This document shows, one piece after another, positions 30,013 through 38,300 of a DNA stretch of 62,634 nucleotides. Numbering within the stretch: the stretch's first letter is position 1; the number at the start of each line of letters is the position of its first letter. Source of the DNA: Streptomyces sp. MZ04. Lineage in GTDB: Bacteria; Actinomycetota; Actinomycetes; Streptomycetales; Streptomycetaceae. Made by a program: the position numbers and the translations under genes. Where the stretch lies: assembly GCF_004684775.1 (NCBI RefSeq), contig NZ_SRIC01000015.1, positions 1-62,634 on the forward strand, read 5' to 3'. The notes under the pieces were generated by a model. The model was not told the origin of the DNA. It saw only the letters and a program-made list of their open reading frames with translations, and made no database searches.

Positions 30013-31581
30013 ATGCAGGTGACCGAGGAAAACGCCACTGACTCCAGGTCGGCCGAGCTCCTGCGCCGCAAGGAGGATGCCCGCCAGGGCCCCGATCCGG
30101 CGGGCACGGAGAAGCAGCACGCCAAGGGCAAGCTGACCGCGCGGGAGCGGATCGAACTGCTCCTGGACGAGGGGACGTTCCACGAGATCGAGCCGCTGCG
30201 CCGGCACCGCGCCACCGGGTTCGGCCTGGAGGCCAAGCGCCCCTACACCGATGGCGTGATCACCGGCTGGGGCACCGTCTACGGGCGCAAGATATTCGTG
30301 TACGCGCACGACTTCCGCATCTTCGGCGGCGCGCTGGGCGAGGCGCACGCCGAGAAGATACACAAGCTGATGGACCTGGCCGCCGCCTCCGGGGCCGCCC
30401 TGGTCTCCCTCAACGACGGCGCCGGCGCCCGCATCCAGGAAGGGGTGACGGCGCTCGCCGGCTACGGCGGCATCTTCCGGCGCAACGCACGCAACTCGGG
30501 TGTGATCCCCCAGATCTCGGTGATGCTGGGTCCGTCCGCCGGCGGGGCGGCCTACTCCCCGGCGCTGACCGACTTCGTGTTCATGGTCCGGTCCACCTCG
30601 CAGATGTTCGTCACCGGCCCGGATGTGGTCCAGGCCGTCACCGGCGAGCAGGTCACGCACGACGCCCTCGGAGGTGCCGACGTGCACGCCGCCACCTCCG
30701 GGGTGGCGCACTTCGTGCACGACGACGAGGAGAGCTGCCTCGAGGACGTGCGCTTTCTGCTGTCCCTGCTGCCCGCCAACAACCGTGAACTGCCCCCGCA
30801 CTATCCGGCCACCGACCCGGCGGACCGGCGTACCCCGGCCCTCCAGGACCTGGTGCCCGCCGGCGCCAACCGGGCCTACGACGTGCGCGACGTCATCCAG
30901 GAACTCGCCGACGACGGCGAGTTCCTGGAGGTGCACGCGGCCTGGGCGCCCAACATCGTGTGCGTACTGGCCCGCCTGGACGGGCACGTCACCGGCTTCG
31001 TCGCCAACCAGCCCCAGTCCCTGGCCGGTGCGCTCGACATCCACGCCGCCGAGAAGGCCGCCCGGTTCGTTCAGATGTGTGACTCCTTCAGCATTCCGAT
31101 CGTCACGCTGGTCGACGTACCCGGCTTTCTGCCCGGCGTGGACCAGGAGCACAACGGCATCATCCGCCACGGGGCCAAGCTTCTTTACGCGTACTGCAAC
31201 GCCACCGTGCCACGGGTCTCGGTGGTCCTGCGCAAGGCCTATGGCGGTGCGTACATCGTCATGGACTCCCGCTCGGTGGGCGCCGACCTCGCCTATGCCT
31301 GGCCCAGCAACGAGATCGCGGTCATGGGCGCCGAAGGCGCCGCGAATGTCATCTTCCGCCGGGAGATCGCCCAGTCCAGCGATCCCGACAGCACCCGTGC
31401 GCGGCTCATCAAGGAGTACAAGCAGGAACTCATGCACCCCTATTACGGCGCCGAACGCGGCCTGGTCGACGACGTCATCGACCCCGTGGAGACCCGAGAA
31501 ATCCTGATCAAGTCCCTGGCGATGCTGCGCACCAAGAACGCCGACCTGCCGATGCGCAAGCACGGCAACCCACCGCTGTGA
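30013..31581 (+). CDS. Acyl-CoA carboxylase carboxyltransferase (beta) subunit, PccB/AccB type
   Basis: This 522-aa crotonase-fold protein has both halves of the carboxyltransferase: N-terminal LNDGAGARIQEGV, GPSAGGAAYSPAL, FVTGPDVV, and C-terminal DVPGFLPGVDQEHNGIIRHGAKLLYAY, RKAYGGAYIVM, WPSNEIAVMGAEGA. ATG 30013 follows GGGAGAGAAG. It transfers carboxybiotin to an acyl-CoA, making malonyl-, methylmalonyl- or longer alkylmalonyl-CoA, and needs a biotinylated alpha subunit encoded elsewhere. The residue after AYGGAY, which helps set acyl preference in this family, is Ile, unlike the Asp of strict propionyl enzymes. No small epsilon subunit gene is next to it. An extender-supply role is likely. 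Confidence 0.93.
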   Translation: MQVTEENATDSRSAELLRRKEDARQGPDPAGTEKQHAKGKLTARERIELLLDEGTFHEIEPLRRHRATGFGLEAKRPYTDGVITGWGTVYGRKIFVYAHDFRIFGGALGEAHAEKIHKLMDLAAASGAALVSLNDGAGARIQEGVTALAGYGGIFRRNARNSGVIPQISVMLGPSAGGAAYSPALTDFVFMVRSTSQMFVTGPDVVQAVTGEQVTHDALGGADVHAATSGVAHFVHDDEESCLEDVRFLLSLLPANNRELPPHYPATDPADRRTPALQDLVPAGANRAYDVRDVIQELADDGEFLEVHAAWAPNIVCVLARLDGHVTGFVANQPQSLAGALDIHAAEKAARFVQMCDSFSIPIVTLVDVPGFLPGVDQEHNGIIRHGAKLLYAYCNATVPRVSVVLRKAYGGAYIVMDSRSVGADLAYAWPSNEIAVMGAEGAANVIFRREIAQSSDPDSTRARLIKEYKQELMHPYYGAERGLVDDVIDPVETREILIKSLAMLRTKNADLPMRKHGNPPL

Positions 31582-31645
31582 ACCCGCCATCGCCACGTGA
31601 CAGTGCCGGCGTTCGTTGCCGCGAAACACAAGACGGAGCGTGAAC

Positions 31646-32422
31646 ATGCAGATTACGTTGCCGAACCGTGGGAGAACCGACCGGGTGGTCCCCCAGGATG
31701 GTGTGCAGGATCTCGAGGACTTGGTGTCGGTCGGAGTCTGTAGCAGTTCCAGCGTGTATCGGGCGGGCGTGAAGGCCGTACTGCGCGAAGTGCCGGGGAT
31801 CGATGTGGTGGTCGAACTGGACACCGCTCATTTCCATCCCCGGTTACTACGGGACTATCGCCCACGCGTGTTGCTGATGGACCTGGACGGCTTCGACATC
31901 GAGGACATGCTGGGCAGGCAAGTGCTGAACCGGGCCGCGGAGCAGGCGGTGAAGGTGGTGGCGCTGTCCGCCGGCCTGGACCTGCACACCGCGATGAAGG
32001 TGCTCCGTGGCGGTGCGGAGGGTTTCCTGCACAAGGACACACCGGTGCAGGGGCTCGTGGACGCGATCCGGGCGGTCGACCGGGGCGGCGCGGCCCTGGA
32101 CCCGCAGGTGGCCGGTGATCTGGTCACCGCACTGCGCTGCGGCGGCACTTCGGAGGTCGCGGGCGGGCCGGGCAAGGAGGTGAAGCTCACCCCGCGGCAG
32201 CGGCAGATCCTCGGCCTGATCGGCCACGGTCTCGCCAATGTGGAGATCGCCGACCAACTGCAGCTGGGCAGGCCCACGGTGAAGTCGCACATCTCCTCGT
32301 TGCTGCGCGCGCTCGATCTGCGCGACCGGACCCAGTTGGCCGTGTACGCCTGCATCAACGGTTTCCGGGCCCACGTGAGCACTGACGTCTTCTCAACGGA
32401 GATCATTTCCGGTGCCCGTTGA
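31646..32422 (+). CDS. LuxR/NarL-type response-regulator-like activator
   Basis: The protein is 258 aa from ATG 31646, which has GGAG upstream. The N-terminal receiver-like domain shows RVLLMDLDGFD at the phospho-acceptor position and FLHKD with the conserved Lys. The C-terminal HTH reads LTPRQRQILGLIGHGLANVEIADQLQLGRPTVKSHIS. A TTA codon is in frame at 31844-31846, so expression should depend on bldA. No kinase gene is adjacent, so it may be an atypical receiver sensing a ligand. It lies at the junction of the two halves and heads the right-half genes; it carries no copy of the left-half box upstream. Confidence 0.9.
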   Translation: MQITLPNRGRTDRVVPQDGVQDLEDLVSVGVCSSSSVYRAGVKAVLREVPGIDVVVELDTAHFHPRLLRDYRPRVLLMDLDGFDIEDMLGRQVLNRAAEQAVKVVALSAGLDLHTAMKVLRGGAEGFLHKDTPVQGLVDAIRAVDRGGAALDPQVAGDLVTALRCGGTSEVAGGPGKEVKLTPRQRQILGLIGHGLANVEIADQLQLGRPTVKSHISSLLRALDLRDRTQLAVYACINGFRAHVSTDVFSTEIISGAR

Positions 32423-32500
32423 GGACGCGGAACGTCTCACCACCACCATTGCGGGTCTCCCGCAGCCGACCGCGGGTTTCCCGTCGAATCTTCACGGAAT

Positions 32501-32533
32501 ATTTCTGATGCGAACCGGGGGACCGTCAGAAAT
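32501..32533. promoter_or_regulatory. Inverted repeat before the right-half operon
   Basis: ATTTCTGA (32501-32508) and TCAGAAAT (32526-32533) form an exact 8-bp inverted repeat 9 bp before the first gene of the operon. The position suits an operator or leader hairpin; there is no similarity to the GGGG boxes. Confidence 0.5.
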
Positions 32534-32542
32534 GATTGGCCC

Positions 32543-33271
32543 ATGAGCAATTCACAGGTGAGCCGAATCAATTCGGCCGGGATAGAGCCCTATCGGGCGC
32601 GCGGCGGCCAGCTGCGTATGGTGCTCCATCCCGGTTCGGTGGGCAGCCGGTCCGGCTATATGGGGACGGTTGTCCTCCAGCCCGGCGAACACGTGGTGGA
32701 ACACTTCCATCCGTACTCCGAGGAGTTCCTGTACGTCATCAACGGCGACCTCGTGCTCGAAGCCGAGGGAGACAACTGGCCGCTGGGGGCCGGCGACGGC
32801 ATCTACGTGCCCATCGGCAAGCGGCACCGGCTGCGCAATGTGGGCACGACCGAGTCGCTGACCGTGTATCACATCGGTCCACTCGCGCCGGACCCGTCGT
32901 TGGCGCACGTGGACACGGAAGTACTCGGCGAACCGGAGGCCGAAAGCACCGACGCCGCGGCGGGCACGGCCCGCATCCTGTTCACGGTGAAGGTGGCCGA
33001 GGAAAAGCGGGAGGAATTCCTGGCCGCCTACGAGAAGGTCCGGTTCAGCGTCGCGGCGACCGCGGGGCACATTCGCGACCAGATCTGCCAGGCGTCCGAC
33101 GATCCGGAGAAGTGGATGATCACCAGCGAATGGACTTCCATCGCTGACTTCTTCGCCTGGGAGAAGTCCGAGGAGCACAAGGAGATTGTTCAGCCGATGC
33201 GGGCGTGTTACTCCGATCCTGAATTCCGCAGTTTCACCGTAGTCGCCGAGACGAAGGCGGCACGGCCATGA
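32543..33271 (+). CDS. Cupin / ABM-type fusion protein (type II polyketide tailoring)
   Basis: This 242-aa protein has two domains. Residues about 20-115 are a cupin with GEHVVEHFHPYSEEFLYVINGDL and a second-motif region ending GIYVPIGKRHRLRNVG, with metal-binding His/Glu present. Residues about 140-240 form an ABM-like ferredoxin fold (ARILFTVKVAEEKREEFLAAYEKV ... EWTSIADFFAWEKSEEHKEIV) of the SchA/CurD kind known from spore-pigment and pentangular aromatic clusters. ATG 32543 opens an operon in which every following junction overlaps or is short. It is probably a cyclase, oxygenase or chaperone for a poly-beta-ketone; the sequence does not decide which. Confidence 0.85.
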   Translation: MSNSQVSRINSAGIEPYRARGGQLRMVLHPGSVGSRSGYMGTVVLQPGEHVVEHFHPYSEEFLYVINGDLVLEAEGDNWPLGAGDGIYVPIGKRHRLRNVGTTESLTVYHIGPLAPDPSLAHVDTEVLGEPEAESTDAAAGTARILFTVKVAEEKREEFLAAYEKVRFSVAATAGHIRDQICQASDDPEKWMITSEWTSIADFFAWEKSEEHKEIVQPMRACYSDPEFRSFTVVAETKAARP

Positions 33272-33609
33272 GCACGATTTCCACAGGCGATGGCCTGATG
33301 ACGTACATCAACGTCTTCCACTGCAAGCCGGAGAACCAGCAGGCGTTGTCCGTCGCGATCCGCAAGGAGACCGATGAAGTGGTCCGGCACATGCCCGGCT
33401 TCATCTCGGCCAACGTGCACTGCAGCGTCGACGGCAGCCGGGTCACGAACTACGCCCAGTGGAGCGAGCTCTCGGCCTTCCAGAAGCACATCCGCAGCGA
33501 GGAGGGCCGCGCGCTGATTCTCGAACTGCACAAGTACGCCGACGATGTGGACGTGCACGTGTACCAGGTCGACTGGATCGTGTCCGCCGATGGGGAGGAG
33601 TCACGATGA
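33268..33609 (+). CDS. Antibiotic biosynthesis monooxygenase (ABM) domain protein
   Basis: This 113-aa protein has the core MTYINVFHCKPENQQALSVAIRKETDEVVRHMPGFISANVHCSVDG ... VTNYAQWSELSAFQKH, a typical ABM monomer of a dimeric alpha-beta barrel. The start ATGA overlaps the stop of the cupin gene, and its end overlaps the next gene in the same way. Family members include cofactor-free quinone-forming oxygenases and cyclases of aromatic polyketides. Its W and H residues match the usual active-site cleft, but the reaction cannot be read off. Confidence 0.88.
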   Translation: MSTISTGDGLMTYINVFHCKPENQQALSVAIRKETDEVVRHMPGFISANVHCSVDGSRVTNYAQWSELSAFQKHIRSEEGRALILELHKYADDVDVHVYQVDWIVSADGEESR

Positions 33610-33995
33610 AGGCCGCGAAGGAACTCTGGGAGTCCGTCTACGAGTTGGTCGACGCGGGCAACACCGCCGGGGTGGCCGACCTGTGCGACCCCGAACTCGA
33701 GATCCGCACCGCCTCCCAGGGCAAGATCGGCGCGCAGCGGCTTTCCGAGATGTTCGCGCAGCAGCACGGACTGTACTTGGAGCTGGAGCGCAGGGTCGAC
33801 GGGATCATCGAGTCCGCGGACGGCTCCGCGCTGTCCGCCGAGCTCACGCTGTCCGGCGTGCCCAAGGGCACCGAGCAGCGGCTGACCTGGAACGTCGTGG
33901 AGACCATCCGGGTCGATGCCGGCCGCATCGTGTCCTGGCACGCCATGCTCGACCGCACCGGCCTGGTCCAGCAGATCCGCGCGCTTCAGGGATGA
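33606..33995 (+). CDS. SnoaL/NTF2-like protein
   Basis: This 129-aa protein has a cone-fold pattern: helix KELWESVYELVDAGNTAGVADLCDPELEIRT, then GKIGAQRLSEMFAQQH, and strands ending in IRVDAGRIVSWHAMLDRTG. SnoaL-like proteins include aldol cyclases and hydroxylases of type II polyketides. It is translationally coupled on both sides by ATGA overlaps. A cyclase role is plausible but not certain, because many NTF2-like proteins have other functions. Confidence 0.82.
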   Translation: MKAAKELWESVYELVDAGNTAGVADLCDPELEIRTASQGKIGAQRLSEMFAQQHGLYLELERRVDGIIESADGSALSAELTLSGVPKGTEQRLTWNVVETIRVDAGRIVSWHAMLDRTGLVQQIRALQG

Positions 33996-34900
33996 GCGCC
34001 ATGCCGGTCGGAACACCCGTGCGCGAGGAAGTCGAAGTCGCCGACGGCGTGATCGCGGTGGTGAACGGCGACGGCAGCGCCGGCCTGTCGAACAGCGTGC
34101 TGCTGCTCGGCGAACCGACCACAGTGATCGACACGATGCTGCTGCCGGAGATGGCAGCCGACATCGTGACCGCGCTGACCCGCCGGGGCCGCGCCGCCGA
34201 GCTGGTCGTCAACACGCACATCCACACCGATCACATCGGCGGGAACCGCCTGTTCGAGGGGGTGCCGATCGTCGCCCATCCGCGCACCGTGACGGGGATG
34301 CGCAAGATGATCGGCGAGCCCGGACTCCCCGCCCTGCTCGCCAAGGTCATGCCGAGGTTCGCCACACGCCTCGCGGACTGGGACAGCGTGGCAGCCGAAC
34401 CGATGCCGGCCATCGGCATCGAAGGCGCGCTGCCCGACACAGCACGCGTGCTGGAGTTCACCGACACTCATTCGGCGGCCGATCTGGCGGTGTGGCTGCC
34501 TGCCGAACAGGTACTGGTCACCGGCGACCTGTGCTTCGCGGGTGTGACGCCGCTGGCCGTGCACGGGCGGATCGGCCGCTGGCGCACGGCACTGGATCAG
34601 CTGATCGCGCTGCGCCCCGAGGTGGTCCTTCCCGGCCATGGCAGGCCGACCGGGATCGAGGCGCTGCGTGCACTGGCCGACTACTTCGACCGGGTGCTCG
34701 CCGCAGCCCGTCTTGCACACGCCGAGCGGCTCTCCGCGGAAACGGTGTGGGCCCGGTTCGATCCGGGGCCGGCGGCGGGCTGGCTCGAACCAGAACGAAC
34801 TCTCGTGAACATCCAGGTAGCTCTCGCCGAGATATCCGGACAACCCTTCCAAGGAGAACACCGTGTCCGTCAAGATCAAGATCCGTCGCATTCTGACTGA
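33992..34900 (+). CDS. Metallo-beta-lactamase-fold hydrolase
   Basis: This 302-aa protein has the zinc signature THIHTDHIGG at about 75-84, a later Asp/His set in LVTGDLCF and VVLPGHGRPTG, and the first strand VANG-like start typical of the fold. It is coupled to the gene before by ATGA, and its 3' end overlaps the next gene by 38 bp. MBL enzymes in polyketide clusters act as thioesterases or lactonases releasing aromatic chains from carrier proteins, as well as cyclase helpers. That makes it a possible release enzyme for the type II system, alongside the AfsA route proposed for the type I chain (inference). Confidence 0.88.
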   Translation: MSAMPVGTPVREEVEVADGVIAVVNGDGSAGLSNSVLLLGEPTTVIDTMLLPEMAADIVTALTRRGRAAELVVNTHIHTDHIGGNRLFEGVPIVAHPRTVTGMRKMIGEPGLPALLAKVMPRFATRLADWDSVAAEPMPAIGIEGALPDTARVLEFTDTHSAADLAVWLPAEQVLVTGDLCFAGVTPLAVHGRIGRWRTALDQLIALRPEVVLPGHGRPTGIEALRALADYFDRVLAAARLAHAERLSAETVWARFDPGPAAGWLEPERTLVNIQVALAEISGQPFQGEHRVRQDQDPSHSD

Positions 34901-35309
34901 GGCATTTTCTCAGGGCAAGACCGAAGTCCTCGACGAACTGATGACGGAGGACTTCGTCAACCACAACGCCCCGCCCGGAATGGACACCGGTCGCGAGGGA
35001 GTCAAGTCGGTCATCCGGGTCGAGCGGCAAGGCTTCCCGGACCTGAAGGTCGAGATCATCCGCGACTTCGAGGACGGCGACTACGTCATCCAGCACGTCC
35101 AGCTGACCGGCACGCACACGGGTACGGCGTTCGGCGTGGCGCCGACCGGCCGCACCGTCACCTGGAACGAGATGCACATCGCGAAGATCCGTGACGGCCG
35201 CGTGAGCGACCACTGGGCCTGCAACGACCTGCACGTCCTGATGATTCAGCTGGGACAGATGACGCCGCCCGACACCTCCGCGTTCGCTCAAGCGGCCGCA
35301 ACTTCCTGA
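34863..35309 (+). CDS. SnoaL-like polyketide cyclase / ester cyclase family
   Basis: This 148-aa protein starts at GTG 34863 behind a good AAGGAGA site, although this overlaps the MBL gene by 38 bp. The motif [21 protein letters not shown] ... [40 protein letters not shown] ... [19 protein letters not shown] is that of the SnoaL-like ester/aldol cyclases, with the HNA and W-x-x-ND residues that line the pocket. It is a cyclase candidate for a type II chain, and the last gene before the large PKS, 46 bp away. Confidence 0.87.
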   Translation: MSVKIKIRRILTEAFSQGKTEVLDELMTEDFVNHNAPPGMDTGREGVKSVIRVERQGFPDLKVEIIRDFEDGDYVIQHVQLTGTHTGTAFGVAPTGRTVTWNEMHIAKIRDGRVSDHWACNDLHVLMIQLGQMTPPDTSAFAQAAATS

Positions 35310-35355
35310 CCGGCGCCCGCGTACGTCATCCAGGATTTCGTCGAGGAGATGCATC

Positions 35356-38300
35356 ATGACCGACGGGTTCGCGATCATCGGCATGGCTGCCCGGCTCCCC
35401 CGGGCGAACGGGCCGGCCGGACTCTGGCACCTGCTGTCATCGGGTACCGACGCGGTCACCGACCCGCCCCCGGACCGGATGACCGAGCGCCGTGGTGCCT
35501 TCCTCGACGACATCACCGGATTCGACGCCGGCTTCTTCGGGATCTTCCCGCGGGAAGCCGGCGCCATGGACCCGCACCAGCGCCTGATCCTTGAGCTGGG
35601 CTGGGAGTCGCTGGAACACGCACGGCTGCCCGCGGCTCGGCTGGCGGGCACGCCCACCGGTGTGTTCGTGTCCGCGCCGGGGGAGATCGCGCCGGCGTCC
35701 ACGCCCGACCACCACACCTTCGCCGGGCGACAGCGCGCCATGGTGGCCAACCGGTTGTCCCACGCCCTGGGCCTCACCGGCCCGAGCCTCACCGTGGACA
35801 CCGGGCAGTCCTCCTCGCTGGTCGCCGTACACCTGGCCGTGCAGTCGCTGCGGAGCGGGGAGTGCGACCTCGCCATCGCGGGAGGGGCCAGCCTGATGGT
35901 GGCTCCGGACACCCGGAGCGGCCTGGACGAGATGGGCGTGCTGTCCCCGGATGACCGGTGTCACGTGTTCGACGCCGGCGCCAATGGGTTCGTACGCGGT
36001 GAAGGCGGCGGCCTCGTCGTGCTGAAACGGCTGGCCGACGCGCTTGCCGACGGCGACCGGATCGCCGCGGTCGTCCTCGGCAGCGCGGTCAACAACGACG
36101 GGCACACCAGCGGGCTGACGGTGCCCAGCGCCACGGCGCAACAGGCCCTGCTCTCACGGGCCTACGACCGGGCCGGGGTCGACCCCGGTGCGGTCCAGTA
36201 CGTCGAGCTGCACGGAACCGGTACCGCCGTCGGCGACCCGATCGAGGCGGCCGGCCTCGGCGCCGCGCTGGGTACCGCCGCGACCCGGACGACACCGCTG
36301 CTTGTCGGGTCCGTCAAGACGAACATCGGCCACCTGGATGCCGCGGCCGGGATCGCGGGCCTGCTCAAGACGGTGCTGAGCCTCAAGAACCGGCAGGTGC
36401 CCCCGAGTCTGCACTTCACGACCCCCAACCCGGCCATCCCGCTGGCGGATCTGAACCTTCAGGTGAACACGCGGGCCCTGCCCTGGCCCGACGGACCGGC
36501 CGTGGCCGGCGTCAGTTCGTTCGGCCTCGGCGGCACGAACTGCCACGTGGTACTCGCCGAAGCACCCCCGGACCCGGCCGCGGATCCGTCCCGGCCGTCG
36601 CAACTGCCCGTGGTGCCGTGGGTGTTGTCGGCGAAGACCCGGAGCTCCCTGCGCGAGCAGGCCCGGCGGCTGCTCGACCAGGGAGCCGAATCCGAGCCGG
36701 TGGACGTCGGGTTCTCGCTGGCGACCACGCGGGAACAGTTCCCGGTCCGCGCGGTCGTGTGCGGCCGCGACCGGGCCGAACTGGTCGCCGGATTACGGGA
36801 AGTGATCGAAGGGGACGTGCCGGTCGTGGTCGGGCCGGCCGAACAGCCGTTGTCGGCGAAGGCACATGAGTTCGTGGCCGGCGGCGAGGTGGACTGGCCC
36901 GCCGTATTCACCGGCACCGGCGCGCGCCCGGTGGATTTACCCACGTACGCGTTCGACCGCCCGGCCGCCGACGCCGGGTCGCAGGACGGCGCCGCACCAC
37001 CCGCGTCCCGAGGCGACCTGATCCACATCGTCCGAGCCGAGATCGCCGCGCTGCTGGGTCACCACGACGCCGATGCCGTGCCGTACGAGCGCACCTTCCA
37101 GGACTTGGACATCAGCTCGCTCGACGCGATCGAACTGGCCGAACGGCTGTCGGTGGCGACCGGCGAGCGGGTCGACGCGACGGTGGTCTTCGACTATCCG
37201 ACGCCTGCCGCGCTGGCCGCGCACCTGGCCGACCACACCGCCGACAGCCACTCGGCCCGCGAGCTGCCCGCCCCTGACCACCGGCCGGCGGCCCGGACCA
37301 CACGCACCGCCCCCGACGACGATCCGGTCGCGATCGTGGGCATCGGCAGCCGGTTTCCCGGCGGCATCGGCTCGGCGGCCGACCTGTGGGAGGTCGCGGT
37401 CGGCGGACGTGATGTGATCTCCGCGTTTCCCACCGACCGGGGGTGGGACCTGGACACGCTCTACGACCCCGATCCGGACCACGAGGGCACGACGTACGTC
37501 CGCGAGGGCGGCTTTCTCACCGACATCGCGGGATTCGACGCCGGGTTCTTCGGCATCAGCCCCAGCGAGGCACTCGCGATGGATCCGCAGCAGCGGATGT
37601 TGCTCGAAGTCAGCTGGGAGGCACTGGAGAACGCGGGCATCGATCCGCGGGCCCTGGCCGGCAGCGCGACCGGCACGTTCTTGGGCATGTACGGCTGGGA
37701 CTCCAGTGAATCCGTCGAGGGCTACCGCATCACCGGAGGCCTCTCGGCTGTCGCCTCCGGTCGGGTGGCGTACGCGCTGGGTCTTCAGGGTCCTGCCCTG
37801 ACCATCGACACGGCGTGTTCGTCGTCGTTGGTCGCGCTGCATCTGGCGTGCCAGTCGTTGCGGTCGGGGGAGTCGGACCTGGTCCTGGCCGGGGGCGCGA
37901 CGGTGATGTCGACGCCCCGCGCCCTCATCGAACTGGCCCGGCAGCGTGGCCTGTCGGCGGACGCGCGGTGCAAGCCCTTCGCAGCGGCGGCGGACGGCAC
38001 GGCCTGGGCCGAGGGTGTCGGGGTCGTGGTCCTTGAACGCCTGTCGGACGCACGCCGCCACGGACACGAGGTGCTGGCGCTGGTGCGGGGCAGTGCCGTG
38101 AACCAGGACGGTGCGTCCAACGGACTGACGGCACCCAACGGCCCCTCGCAGCGGCGGGTCATCCACGCGGCGCTCGCCGACGCCGGTCTTTCCACCGCGG
38201 ACGTCGACGTCGTCGAGGCGCACGGCACCGGCACGGTGCTGGGGGATCCGATCGAGGCACACGCGGTGCTCGCCACGTACGGGCAGCGGCGGCCGGCGGA

